NCBI RefSeq assembly: GCF_022548875.1
Contig: NZ_JAKZEW010000031.1
Location: 1 to 55,892, forward strand
Length of the DNA: 55,892 nt
Source of the DNA: Glycomyces sp. L485
GTDB lineage: Bacteria > Actinomycetota > Actinomycetes > Mycobacteriales > Micromonosporaceae
Reading direction: 5' to 3'
Part shown: positions 16,928-28,679 of the stretch, piece by piece
How the letters are laid out: every line of letters starts with the position of its first letter
Position numbering within the stretch: position 1 is the stretch's first letter
Program-made: the position numbers and the translations under genes
Notes under the pieces: model-generated
What the model saw: the letters and a program-made list of their open reading frames with translations, nothing else
Databases searched by the model: none
What the model was told of the DNA's origin: nothing

Positions 16928-18094
16928 TCACGGCCGGGCTTTGAGCAGGCGCTCGAAGAGCGCCACGTGCTGGCCGACGACCTGATCGGGCTCGAAGCGG
17001 GCGGCGGTCCGGCGCCCGGCCTCGGCGATCTTGCGGCGCAGTTCGGGGTCGCTCATGAGACGCGCGAGGGCCTCGCCCAGCTCGGCGGGGTTCTTCGGCT
17101 TGACGAGCAGGCCGTTGACCTCGTTCTCGATGATCTCCAGCGGGCCGTGCTTGACGGCGGCGCAGACCACCGGGAGCCCGGCGGCCATCGCCTCGACGAT
17201 GACGAGCCCGAACGGTTCGAAGCGGGAGGGGATGGCGGCGATGGCGGCCTTGCGCCACTCGCCGTCGAGCGGGGTGACCGGGCCCATGAGCTTGACGCGG
17301 GCGCGCAGTCCGTACTCGCCGATGAGCCGCTGGAGCTTCTTGCGGTCGCGGCCGCGGCCGTAGATGTGGACCTTCCATTCGGGGAAGCGGTCGGCGATCT
17401 CGCCGAAGGCCTCGACGAGGATGTCGAAGCCCTTCATGCCGGTGAGGCGCCCGGCGGTCATGATGACCGGCTCGGTGAGGTCGGAAGGCTCGTTCGGGTT
17501 CTGCGGGATCGAGTTGGGGACGCATTCGACGAGATGGGCGTGTTCGGGCATGGCCTTGCGGTAGATCTCGGCGTCGGCCTCGGTGATGGTGACGATGGCG
17601 TCGAACCTGCCGTAGTTGTCCAGGATCCTGCGGCGCACTTCGGGCGGGTAGTTGTCGAGGTACAGGTGTTCCTGGGCGACCTTGACGCAGCCGGGCCTTC
17701 CGTACCGGGCGACATAGAGGTTGAGGCTCACCTGGGTGCTGACCAGGACGTCGGTGTCGACGTCGTGGAGGAACCGCTTCACCTTCTTATCGAGGAGCCT
17801 CGATGACTCCCCCATGTTGTTCACTTTGTCGGCATCGAGAAACGAAGGAACTCTCTTGTTCACCTTGTCTACAAGCGACAGTGTTTCGCCACCCTGCGAG
17901 GCGTTGCGGACGTCCCATAGGTTGACGACTTCGATGCGCGGGTCGATCACGAAGTCGGCGTTGTCCTTGTGGCGCACGCAGGACGCGATGGTGACGTCGT
18001 GGCCGAGCTCGACCAGGGCTTCGGCCGTGTTCAAGGTGGTCTTGATGGTGCCGCCGATACCCCAGATGTTCCGAACCAGAAACGTGATGCGCAT
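16928..18094 (-). CDS. GT4 glycosyltransferase
   Basis: This 388-residue GT-B enzyme starts MRITFLVRNIWGIGGTI, where the GG loop is typical of the N-terminal Rossmann half. It has MTAGRLTGMKGFDIL, HIYGRGRDRKKL and PSRFEPFGLVIVEAMAAG, the last being the GT4 E-x7-E donor-binding block. It lacks a signal peptide. The ATG at 18094 is the natural start by family; the ribosome binding site is weak. The open frame upstream to 18304 is in the intergenic region. It probably glycosylates the polyol-phosphate polymer or its linkage unit. Donor unknown. Confidence 0.85.
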   Translation of the reverse strand: MRITFLVRNIWGIGGTIKTTLNTAEALVELGHDVTIASCVRHKDNADFVIDPRIEVVNLWDVRNASQGGETLSLVDKVNKRVPSFLDADKVNNMGESSRLLDKKVKRFLHDVDTDVLVSTQVSLNLYVARYGRPGCVKVAQEHLYLDNYPPEVRRRILDNYGRFDAIVTITEADAEIYRKAMPEHAHLVECVPNSIPQNPNEPSDLTEPVIMTAGRLTGMKGFDILVEAFGEIADRFPEWKVHIYGRGRDRKKLQRLIGEYGLRARVKLMGPVTPLDGEWRKAAIAAIPSRFEPFGLVIVEAMAAGLPVVCAAVKHGPLEIIENEVNGLLVKPKNPAELGEALARLMSDPELRRKIAEAGRRTAARFEPDQVVGQHVALFERLLKARP

Positions 18095-18254
18095 GAGTTC
18101 GTAACCCGCTCTCCAAGAATTGTTGCGTGTTCCACATAAGACGGTCGATGCTCGACATCGAACGCCAACCCACAATTCTCTGACGCGACAGTACACCTCA
18201 AGGTTGCCTCCACGCAGAGAAAATCCATCTAGACTCCCTAAATACGCGAAGGGA

Positions 18255-18283
18255 AAGCCGATCGGTTGCACACCGATCGGCTT
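18255..18283 (-). terminator. Terminator hairpin downstream of topA
   Basis: A perfect 11-bp stem (AAGCCGATCGG with complement) and a 7-base loop lie 43 bp beyond the topA stop. No T-run follows on the minus strand, so it is a GC-type terminator candidate. Confidence 0.6.
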
Positions 18284-18325
18284 CAGGAATGTCGAACGGG
18301 CCACACGCTCAGGAGGGCCCGGGCC

Positions 18326-21082
<2,757 letters not shown>

Positions 21083-21175
21083 TGCTCCCACCAATTCACT
21101 CGGATTCGCTGAAAAATACGCACTCGATTCGTTACCGTAGCTCACGCTTCGAGGCCCCGTCCCCTGAGTATGGCG

Positions 21176-21202
21176 GTGCCCCGGCCGCACTGGCCGGGGC
21201 AC
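21176..21202 (-). terminator. Terminator hairpin downstream of hppA
   Basis: A perfect 11-bp stem (GTGCCCCGGCC and complement, loop GCACT) begins 23 bp beyond the hppA stop, before topA. It is GC-rich with no T-run. Confidence 0.7.
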
Positions 21203-21225
21203 GCGCTGGGTTCGACCCGGATCCG

Positions 21226-23544
21226 CTAGCCGACCTTCACGGCGTCACGGTCCTCCGGGACCCTGTCTTCCCCCGCTTCCACCACCGCCGAGCGGCGCTT
21301 GGAGATGACGATCGCGGTGACGAGGACGAGCACCGCGACGCCCGCTACGATCCACCGCAGCGGGCCCGAGGCGTCGTCGCCGACCGTCGCGACCACGACC
21401 GCCGGGGCGATGATGAGGGCGACGAGGTTCATGACCTTGAGCAGCGGGTTGATGGCGGGGCCGGCGGTGTCCTTGAACGGGTCGCCGACCGTGTCGCCGA
21501 TGACGGCCGCGGCGTGGGCCTCCGAGCCCTTGCCGCCGTGGGCGCCGTCCTCGATGTCCTTCTTCGCGTTGTCCCAGGCGCCGCCCGAGTTCGCCAGCAT
21601 GATCGCCATGAGCACCCCGCAGGAGATCGCCCCGGCGAGGTAGGCGGCGAGCGGGCCGACGCCGAGTCCGAAGCCGACCGCGATGGGCGCGGTGATGGCG
21701 AGCAGGCCCGGCGTCGCCAGCTCGCGCTGGGCGTCGCGGGTGCAGATGTCGACCACGCGGCCGTATTCGGGGCGCTGCTCGCCGGTCATGATGCCGGGGA
21801 AGCGCGCGAACTGGTCGCGGACCTCCTGGACGACCGCGCCCGCGGAGCGGGCCACGGCGTTGATCGCCAGACCGGAGAACAGGAACACGACACTGGCGCC
21901 GATGATGAAGCCGACGATGTTCGCCGGGTCGGCGATGCTCAACCGCTCGAACAGCGCGGCGCCCGCCAGTCCTTCGGAGGCCACCGCGTCGGTGTAGGCG
22001 CCGAACAGCGCGGTCGCGGCCAGCACGGCCGTGGCGATCGCGATGCCCTTGGTGATGGCCTTCGTGGTGTTGCCGACCGCGTCGAGGTCGGTGAGCGTCT
22101 GAGCCGCGTCACCGTCGACGTCGCCGCTCATCTCCGCGATGCCCTGCGCGTTGTCGCTGATCGGTCCGAAGGTGTCCATCGCGACGATGACGCCGACGGT
22201 GGTCAAGAGGCCGCAGCCGGCGAGCGCGACGGCGAACAGGCTCACCAGCAGCACGCCGCCGCCGAGCAGGTAGGCGCCGTAGACCGCCGCGGCGATGAGC
22301 AGCGCCGAGAACACGGCGGACTCCAGGCCGAGCGAGAAGCCCGACAGGATGTTCGTGGCCGCACCGGTGCGGGTCGAGGCGGAGACGTTCCTCGTGGGCT
22401 TGTACCGGGTGTCGGTGTAGTAGCCGGTGAGCGTCATGATGGCCGCGGCGAGCGCGATGCCGATGACGACGGCGATGATGGCCAGCGCCTGCGGGTTGAC
22501 GGGAATGCCGGAGGCGTCGATGTCCGTGCCGAGCTCGGCCCAGGTGGCCGGGACGTAGGCGAGCACGGCGACGGCCGTGAGCATCGCGCTGATAGCCGCC
22601 GATACGTAGAACGCCCGGTTGATCGCGGTGAGTCCGGAGGCGTCGGAGGCGCGCATGCGGGTGATGACCACGCCGATGAGGGCGCAGACGATGCCGACGG
22701 AGGCGACCAGCAGCGGCAGGACCAGGCCGGTCTCGCCGAAGGCGGCGCGGCCGAGGATGAGGCTCGCCACGAGGACGACGGCGTAGGACTCGAACAGGTC
22801 GGCGGCCATGCCGGCGCAGTCGCCCACGTTGTCGCCGACGTTGTCGGCGATCGTGGCGGCGTTGCGGGGGTCGTCTTCGGGGATGCCCTTTTCGACCTTT
22901 CCGACCAGGTCGGCGCCGACGTCGGCGGCCTTGGTGAAGATGCCGCCGCCGACGCGCATGAACATCGCCAGCAGTGCGGCGCCGAAGCCGAAGCCCTCCA
23001 GGACGATCGGCGCGTCGGAGCTGTAGACGAGGACTACGACCGAGGCGCCGAGCAGGCCCAGGCCGACGGTGAGGAAGCCGACCACGCCGCCGGTGCGGAA
23101 CGCCAGGTGCATCGCTCCGGTGGCCTTGCCTTCGCGGGCTGCCGCGGCGACGCGGACGTTCGCGCGGGTCGCCAGGCCCATGCCGGCCCAGCCGATGAAG
23201 GCGCTGAACCCGGCGCCGACCACGAAGAACAGGCTCCGGCCGATCTTGACGTCGGTGCCCGCGTCGCCGACCGGCAGCAGGAACAGCAGCACCACGGCGG
23301 CGATCACGAAGAGCCCGAGCGTGCGGAATTGGCGGCGCAGGTAGGCCGAGGCCCCCTCTTGGACGGCACCGGCGATCTCGCGCATCTTGTCGGTGCCGGT
23401 GCCCGCTCCCAAAATGCTCTTGACCAGCGCGGCGGCGGAGCCCAGCGCTATCAGCGCGAGCACGGCGGCCACGACCACGAGACTCACATTGGAGCTCGTG
23501 AGTGGGCCTACGCTCTCGTCGCCATTGGCGAGCAACGTATGCAT
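21226..23544 (-). CDS. hppA: Membrane-bound proton-pumping pyrophosphatase
   Basis: This 772-residue integral membrane enzyme couples PPi hydrolysis to H+ export. It has about 16 hydrophobic segments. DVGADLVGKVE is the substrate/Mg signature, and the DDPRNAATIADNVGDNVGDC block follows. The segment GNTTKAITKG carries Lys and Thr at the two positions that mark K+-independent H+-PPases; K+-dependent ones have Ala there. The ATG at 23544 has GGAGG six bases upstream. The position next to topA and the bldG pair follows the gene order I recall from streptomycetes. Confidence 0.95.
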   Translation of the reverse strand: MHTLLANGDESVGPLTSSNVSLVVVAAVLALIALGSAAALVKSILGAGTGTDKMREIAGAVQEGASAYLRRQFRTLGLFVIAAVVLLFLLPVGDAGTDVKIGRSLFFVVGAGFSAFIGWAGMGLATRANVRVAAAAREGKATGAMHLAFRTGGVVGFLTVGLGLLGASVVVLVYSSDAPIVLEGFGFGAALLAMFMRVGGGIFTKAADVGADLVGKVEKGIPEDDPRNAATIADNVGDNVGDCAGMAADLFESYAVVLVASLILGRAAFGETGLVLPLLVASVGIVCALIGVVITRMRASDASGLTAINRAFYVSAAISAMLTAVAVLAYVPATWAELGTDIDASGIPVNPQALAIIAVVIGIALAAAIMTLTGYYTDTRYKPTRNVSASTRTGAATNILSGFSLGLESAVFSALLIAAAVYGAYLLGGGVLLVSLFAVALAGCGLLTTVGVIVAMDTFGPISDNAQGIAEMSGDVDGDAAQTLTDLDAVGNTTKAITKGIAIATAVLAATALFGAYTDAVASEGLAGAALFERLSIADPANIVGFIIGASVVFLFSGLAINAVARSAGAVVQEVRDQFARFPGIMTGEQRPEYGRVVDICTRDAQRELATPGLLAITAPIAVGFGLGVGPLAAYLAGAISCGVLMAIMLANSGGAWDNAKKDIEDGAHGGKGSEAHAAAVIGDTVGDPFKDTAGPAINPLLKVMNLVALIIAPAVVVATVGDDASGPLRWIVAGVAVLVLVTAIVISKRRSAVVEAGEDRVPEDRDAVKVG

Positions 23545-23743
23545 GTTGTTCCTCCATAGGAATGGCCGCGCGACTCACGCGCGTGCGGATTCAATGAGGC
23601 CGCCTGCGACGGGTCGCGGCGGCACTCGGGTGTGCACCTGTCGGTGCGATTGGCATAACGTGCGGAGTGTAACGATGTGAGCTCTTTACGAGTGGGTTCG
23701 GTCACTGCGCGGGGTCGTTCCGGTTCCGGGGCGCGACCCAGGG

Positions 23744-24253
23744 TCAGTGCTCTGTGGACTGGGATCCGCCGGGGAGCGGCCAGCTCATGGAGACGGTGGT
23801 GCCCTTCTCGAGGTCGGGACCGGTCACTACCAGGTCTTCCACCAGACCGCCGAGGACTATGAGGGTGATCTCCTCGGAGAGGGTGTCCTCTTCGAGCACG
23901 TCTTGATCATTCGGGCGCGTACCGCTCTGATAATGCGAGGCGGCGAGGCGGCTGTCGGATTGCGCGCGCAGATCGCGCGCATTGTCAGTGATTTTCGCAA
24001 CAAAACGATCACCGATCGAAAACTCTACGCGCACGAGATCGTCGATCTCGCTGTCTCGGTGCCTGAGGACCGCTCGGGTGCACGCCTCGCCGACGGCCTG
24101 GCGCACCTCGTCGAGCAGGCCGGTCGCGACCCCCGCGTGGGAGGCGACGTCGGCGGCCACGAGACGGGCGGCACGGACGTACGCTGCGGCGGGCGTGAAC
24201 GCGAACCGCACCGTCACCGGTTCCGAGCGGGGGTCGTGTCTTGCGGCGTTCAC
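23744..24253 (-). CDS. Anti-sigma-factor-like protein, partner of the BldG-type STAS protein
   Basis: The 169-residue protein resembles RsbW/SpoIIAB-type GHKL proteins, with an N-terminal helix and DEVRQAVGEACTRAVLRH in the N-box region. The usual Asn of the N-box is Arg here, and the G1 box (ITDNARDL) lacks the glycines of DxGxG, so ATP binding or kinase activity is doubtful. Its ATG overlaps the stop of the upstream STAS gene (ATGA), which implies translational coupling. In Streptomyces the corresponding gene is described as an anti-sigma factor homologue cotranscribed with bldG. The target sigma factor is not in the window. Confidence 0.8.
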   Translation of the reverse strand: MNAARHDPRSEPVTVRFAFTPAAAYVRAARLVAADVASHAGVATGLLDEVRQAVGEACTRAVLRHRDSEIDDLVRVEFSIGDRFVAKITDNARDLRAQSDSRLAASHYQSGTRPNDQDVLEEDTLSEEITLIVLGGLVEDLVVTGPDLEKGTTVSMSWPLPGGSQSTEH

Positions 24254-24609
24254 TCGCTGGGCACCGCTTCCCGGACATCGAGAACCTTGTCCAGGCCGGT
24301 CAGGTCGAGAAGCTTCCGGATGCGGGGGTTCGAGCAGACCACCACCAGCGCCCCGCCCGCGTCGCTGAGTCGGCGCCGGGCACCGATGAGCACACCGAGG
24401 CCGGTCGAGTCGCAGAACTCGGTGGGCGTCAAGTCGATCGCGACGCGCATGCGGCCTTCGGCGGCGAGCTGCCGCACAGCCTCACGTAGCTGCGGCGCCG
24501 TGTACATGTCGATCTCGCCGGTCACGGAGATCACCGCGTAGGCACCGACCGTGGACAGGCTCAGTCCCAGTTCAGGCTCGGGCGCTCCGTCGCTGGATGT
24601 TCCCCTCAC
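24250..24609 (-). CDS. bldG: Anti-sigma factor antagonist, STAS domain (BldG-type)
   Basis: The protein has 119 residues. A STAS fold follows from VISVTGEIDMYTAPQLREAV, VAIDLTPTEFCDSTGLGVLIGA and LVVVCSNPRIRKLLDLTGLD. The phosphorylatable Ser is the one in DSTG (residue 68 from this start). The GTG at 24609 has GGGGAG five bases upstream and is favoured over the GTG at 24615. BldG controls morphological development and secondary metabolism in Streptomyces. The name rests on sequence type plus the neighbouring anti-sigma gene, helicase and hppA. Confidence 0.82.
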   Translation of the reverse strand: MRGTSSDGAPEPELGLSLSTVGAYAVISVTGEIDMYTAPQLREAVRQLAAEGRMRVAIDLTPTEFCDSTGLGVLIGARRRLSDAGGALVVVCSNPRIRKLLDLTGLDKVLDVREAVPSE

Positions 24610-24722
24610 GCGCACTCCCCAAGGCTTCGATGTGTCCTAGCGCATAAGCGTACTGGTTCAGGTGTCGGTGCGTGCCGGGAGCACAGCTGTGGGTGTCAGG
24701 CCACTGCGGCATCATTGATCCC

Positions 24723-27053
24723 GTGCCATCGGACCAGCTCATCAGCGCGCTCAGCGCCGACACGGAGGGAATGCGCCATCTGCGACGCGTCCCGCCGCGC
24801 CGGTCGGCGCACACCGACTGGCCCGAATGGGTGCCTGAAGAGGTGCGACGGGCCCTGGCGGACAACGGCATCGTGCAGCTGTGGCCGCACCAGGCCGAGG
24901 CCGCGACCCGCGCCTACGAGGGCGGCGACGTCGTCGTCGCGACGGGCACCGCCTCGGGCAAGAGCCTCGCGTACCTCCTCCCGGTGCTCACCGAGGCGGC
25001 GAACGGGAGCGAGGGCCGGAGCCTCTACCTGGCGCCGACGAAGGCGCTCGCGGCCGATCAGGCGCGCGCCGTCGGCGAATTCGACGCGCCCGGGCTGATC
25101 CCGGCGATCGTGGACGGCGACACGCCGTACGAGCACCGCCGATGGGCGCAGCGGTTCGCCAACCTGGTCTTCTCCAACCCCGACCTCGTCCACCACTCGA
25201 TACTGCCGAGGCACCGGTTCTGGCGGTCGTTCCTGTCCAACCTGAAGTACGTCGTCGTCGACGAGTGCCACATCTACCGGGGCGTGTTCGGCGCCCACGT
25301 GGCGCTGACGCTGCGGCGCCTCCTGCGACTCGCCGAGCACTACGGCTCCTCGCCGACCGTCATCGCCGCATCGGCGACGGCCGCCGACCCGGCCGCGTCC
25401 CTGTCGACCCTCACAGGACGGCCCGCCGCGCAGGTCACCGTCGACGCATCGCCCTCGCCGGGGGCGAGCATCGCCCTGTGGGAACCGGAGACGTACGAGA
25501 TCGAAGGCGAACCCCAGAAGGCCTCCACGCTGAGCGAGACCGCGCGGATGCTCGCGCAGCTCACCCGGCGCGGCATCCGGACACTCGCGTTCGTGCCGTC
25601 GAGGCGCGGCGCTGAGATCGTCGCGGCCGAGGCGAGATCGCGGCTCGGCGCCGACCCGAAGGCGGACCGGATCGCCGCCTACCGGGCCGGATACCTGCGC
25701 GAGCACCGCCGGGACCTCGAAGCCGACCTGCGCGAAGGCAGACTGCTCGGCGTCGCGACGACCAACGCCCTCGAACTCGGCATCGACGTGACCGGGCTCG
25801 ACGCGGTGATCCTGTGCGGATACCCGGGCAGGCTCGCCTCCTTCTGGCAGCAGGTCGGGCGCGCCGGGAGGGGCGAGACGGAGGCACTGGCGATCATGCT
25901 CGCCAAGGACGACCCGCTCGACACATACCTCGTCCACCATCCGGAGGCGATCTTCGACAAGCCGGTCGAGGCGAGCGTTTGCGACCCGTCGAACCCGTAC
26001 GTCTTGGCCGGGCACCTGTGCCTGGCCGCGGAGGAGCTGCCGCTGCGGGAGTCCGACCTGGACAAGATCCCGGGCAGCCGCGAGGTCGCCGAGCAGCTGT
26101 GCGAGCAGAAGCTCCTGCGCCGCAGGCCGGGAGGCCGCTACTACTGGGTCGGCTCGGAGCGCCCCGAAGTCACCTTGCGCGGCTCGGGCCCGATGGGCGT
26201 CGACATCGCCGAGACGTCCACCGGCCGCCTCATCGGGACCGTCGATGCGGCGGCGTCGCACCGGCTGGTCCACCGCGGAGCGCTGTACCTGCACCAAGGA
26301 GAGTCCTATGTGGTCGACGAGTTGGACCTGGACGACGGCATCGCACTGGTCCACGCCGCGAAGCCGCCCTGGACGACCAGCGCGCAGGAGATCACGCACC
26401 TGGAGATCCTGAGCACGCGCGAGCACCGCGAGATGGGCGAGGTGACCATGTGCCTCGGCGAAGTCGAGGTGACGTCGGCGGTCATCTCATACCAGCGCAG
26501 GCGCATACCGGGCGGCGAGGTCATCGACACCCAGGCTTTGGACCTGCCGCCCCAGACGCTGAAGACGGTCGCGGTCTGGTGGACGGTCGCGCCGGAGGCG
26601 ATGCCCGGCATCTCGGATTTGCCGGGTGCGCTGCACGCGGCGGAACACGCCTCGATCGGACTCCTGCCGCTCATAGCGACCTGCGACAGGTGGGACATCG
26701 GGGGGCTGTCGACCGCGGCGCATCCGGACACGGAGCTGCCGACGGTCTTCGTCTACGACGGCCACCCGGGAGGCGCGGGCTTCGCCGAGCAGGCGTTCCG
26801 CAAGTGGACGGACTGGCTGGGCGCGACGAAGGGTGCGATCGAGGCCTGCGAGTGCAAGGCGGGATGCCCGAGCTGCATCCAGTCCCCGAAGTGCGGCAAC
26901 GGCAACGAGCCGTTGGACAAGACCGGAAGCGTCCGGATCCTGGACCTGGTCCTGGCGGCCGACGACGGCGAGCCCCCGGTCGTGCTCCATGCCGCAACCC
27001 CCGTACCGGCGGCAACGGAAGCAGACGAAGACCTCTGGCCGGGCGACTTCTGA
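24723..27053 (+). CDS. DEAD/DEAH-box helicase with C-terminal DUF1998 (MrfA/Hrq1-like)
   Basis: This superfamily 2 helicase of about 776 residues has ATGTASGKS (Walker A), VVVDECHIYRG (motif II, DECH), SATAADP (motif III), TTNALELGIDVTGLD and QQVGRAGRG (motif VI). The C-terminus has four Cys in ACECKAGCPSCIQSPKC, the metal site of DUF1998 in MrfA and Hrq1. MrfA repairs mitomycin C damage, so a DNA repair role is likely. The GTG at 24723 is chosen because homologues begin near this point; the GTG at 24672 would add 17 residues. It is divergent from bldG with a 113-bp gap. Confidence 0.88.
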   Translation: MPSDQLISALSADTEGMRHLRRVPPRRSAHTDWPEWVPEEVRRALADNGIVQLWPHQAEAATRAYEGGDVVVATGTASGKSLAYLLPVLTEAANGSEGRSLYLAPTKALAADQARAVGEFDAPGLIPAIVDGDTPYEHRRWAQRFANLVFSNPDLVHHSILPRHRFWRSFLSNLKYVVVDECHIYRGVFGAHVALTLRRLLRLAEHYGSSPTVIAASATAADPAASLSTLTGRPAAQVTVDASPSPGASIALWEPETYEIEGEPQKASTLSETARMLAQLTRRGIRTLAFVPSRRGAEIVAAEARSRLGADPKADRIAAYRAGYLREHRRDLEADLREGRLLGVATTNALELGIDVTGLDAVILCGYPGRLASFWQQVGRAGRGETEALAIMLAKDDPLDTYLVHHPEAIFDKPVEASVCDPSNPYVLAGHLCLAAEELPLRESDLDKIPGSREVAEQLCEQKLLRRRPGGRYYWVGSERPEVTLRGSGPMGVDIAETSTGRLIGTVDAAASHRLVHRGALYLHQGESYVVDELDLDDGIALVHAAKPPWTTSAQEITHLEILSTREHREMGEVTMCLGEVEVTSAVISYQRRRIPGGEVIDTQALDLPPQTLKTVAVWWTVAPEAMPGISDLPGALHAAEHASIGLLPLIATCDRWDIGGLSTAAHPDTELPTVFVYDGHPGGAGFAEQAFRKWTDWLGATKGAIEACECKAGCPSCIQSPKCGNGNEPLDKTGSVRILDLVLAADDGEPPVVLHAATPVPAATEADEDLWPGDF

Positions 27054-27125
27054 CCATTGGTACTTCTCACGTTGCCTTGAGTCAGTCATTTCCCTATCTG
27101 AAGCGTCGGCAACGCCTTCGTCCGT

Positions 27126-27716
27126 TCAGCCTTCGATGCGGTCGAGACGGGCCGACAGGTGGGGGCTCAGCGGCTTGCCTTCGGCGGCCATCTCCACGGC
27201 GTACATCAAGGCCCCCTCCACGATGCCGTAGAGGCGCTTCGAAGCGGTCACCTCCTTGGCCTGCGGGCTGCGCACCACCGCGTCGGTCGCGATCTCGATC
27301 TTGGGGCCGTCCACATGGCCGTAGTACAGGTCGAGGATGCCCGTCGGGTGCGCCAGCATCGCCTCGACTTCGGGGCGCTTGGGGTCCTCGCCCCCCACGA
27401 CGCGCCACCAGCCCGACTCCTGCGCGGCGGGCCGCACCGGCTTCCCCTCATCGTCGATGATCCACGAGCGGGCCTCGTAGCGCAGGAACGGCCGCCCGTC
27501 GTGGGTGAAGCTCACCTCTTGGGCGTACATGAAGTCCTCTGTGCCCGGGTAGCCGCCCTGGCCCCTCCCCCGCCAGCGCCCCACCAGAGGCAGCAGCGGC
27601 AGCAGGTCGTCGTGCAGGTTCGGACCGCTGCGAAGGTCGGCGGTCTCCTCGAACGGGTAGGCCTCGACCTTCTCGTAGGTCGAGGCGAACTCCGCGGGTG
27701 TCTCGCGCTCGCTCAT
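27126..27716 (-). CDS. Nitrobindin-like heme protein (FABP-fold, THAP4 heme-binding family)
   Basis: The 196-residue protein has the family motif GRWRGRGQGGYPG near residue 46, a ten-strand beta-barrel pattern, WWRVVGG, ILDLYYGHVDGPKIE and the C-terminal SPHLSARLDRI. The His there corresponds to the proximal heme ligand in nitrobindins, which bind NO and isomerise peroxynitrite. There is no signal peptide. Its ATG overlaps the stop of a tiny membrane-protein gene (27713-27808). It is convergent with the helicase with a 72-bp gap; no hairpin of note lies between them. Confidence 0.85.
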   Translation of the reverse strand: MSERETPAEFASTYEKVEAYPFEETADLRSGPNLHDDLLPLLPLVGRWRGRGQGGYPGTEDFMYAQEVSFTHDGRPFLRYEARSWIIDDEGKPVRPAAQESGWWRVVGGEDPKRPEVEAMLAHPTGILDLYYGHVDGPKIEIATDAVVRSPQAKEVTASKRLYGIVEGALMYAVEMAAEGKPLSPHLSARLDRIEG

Positions 27717-27808
27717 TTGTTCCTCCCCGTTCGGATCGTCCAGTAGCCGAATACGCCCGCCAACGCGCCGGATGCGATGACGAGCACGGCGGTCAATGCC
27801 GTGTCCAC
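27713..27808 (-). CDS. Small single-span membrane protein (31 aa)
   Basis: A short frame starts at a GTG (27806-27808), after AAGGG two bases upstream. It encodes one hydrophobic helix (LTAVLVIASGALAGVFGYW) followed by a basic tail (RTGRNK). Its TGA overlaps the ATG of the nitrobindin gene, which suggests coupled translation. The strongly hydrophobic profile and the overlap support it as a real gene. Too short to assign a function. Confidence 0.5.
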   Translation of the reverse strand: MDTALTAVLVIASGALAGVFGYWTIRTGRNK

Positions 27809-27858
27809 GGCCCTTACTTTACGGCCGTCACTCGCCGTTTCGATTCCGCGATGGCAAG

Positions 27859-28653
27859 ATGTTGACCATGGATACACCTGGACCCTTCGACTCGTGGCTC
27901 TCGGACATGGACGGCGTGCTCGTCCACGAGGGGGTTCCCGTCCCGGGGGCCAACAAGCTCATCGAGAAGCTGCAGACGGCGGGGAAGCGGTTCCTCGTGC
28001 TCACCAACAACTCGATCTACACCCCGCGCGACCTCCATGTGCGGCTGAAGAACTCGGGACTGACCGTTCCCGAGGGATCGATCTACACCTCAGCGATGGC
28101 GACCGCCGACTTCCTGCACTCGCAGCGCCCTGCGGGCTCGGCCTACGTCATCGGCGAGGCGGGGCTCACGACGGCGCTGCACGAGATCGACTACGTGCTG
28201 ACCGACTACCGGCCGGACTACGTGGTGCTCGGCGAGACCCGCCGCTACGACTTCGGGGCGATCACCACGGCGGTGCGGCTGATCAAGAGCGGGGCGCGGT
28301 TCATCGCCACCAACCCGGACGCCACCGGGCCTTCGCTGGAGGGGATCCTTCCGGCTACGGGCGCGGTCGCGGCCATGATCTCGGAGGCGACCGGCTCGGA
28401 TCCGTACTTCGTGGGCAAGCCGAACCCGCTGATGATGCGCAACGCCTTGCGCCGCATCGATGCCCACTCGGAGTCGACGGTCATGATCGGCGACCGCATG
28501 GACACCGACATGCTGTCGGGCCTGGAGGCCGGGCTTGAGACGGTGCTCGTTCTGTCGGGGGTGACTGACAGTATGGAGGAAGTGGAGAAGTACCCCTTCC
28601 GGCCGAACCACGTGAAGGATTCGGTCGCGGATCTCATCGACTGGATCGAATGA
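27859..28653 (+). CDS. HAD-IIA (NagD-like) sugar/nucleotide phosphatase
   Basis: The 264-residue HAD hydrolase has WLSDMDGVLVHEG (motif I, both Asp), VLTNNSIYTPRDL (motif II), VGKPNPLMM (motif III Lys) and MIGDRMDTDMLSGLEAG (motif IV). A cap domain lies between motifs II and III. NagD dephosphorylates nucleoside monophosphates and sugar phosphates; the exact substrate is unknown. ATGs at 27859 and 27868 are both possible starts and neither has a good ribosome binding site. It is divergent from the small membrane protein and 26 bp upstream of the DUF3263 gene. Confidence 0.88.
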   Translation: MLTMDTPGPFDSWLSDMDGVLVHEGVPVPGANKLIEKLQTAGKRFLVLTNNSIYTPRDLHVRLKNSGLTVPEGSIYTSAMATADFLHSQRPAGSAYVIGEAGLTTALHEIDYVLTDYRPDYVVLGETRRYDFGAITTAVRLIKSGARFIATNPDATGPSLEGILPATGAVAAMISEATGSDPYFVGKPNPLMMRNALRRIDAHSESTVMIGDRMDTDMLSGLEAGLETVLVLSGVTDSMEEVEKYPFRPNHVKDSVADLIDWIE

Positions 28654-28679
28654 GGAGCCCCGTCGAGTTAGGAGCGAGC

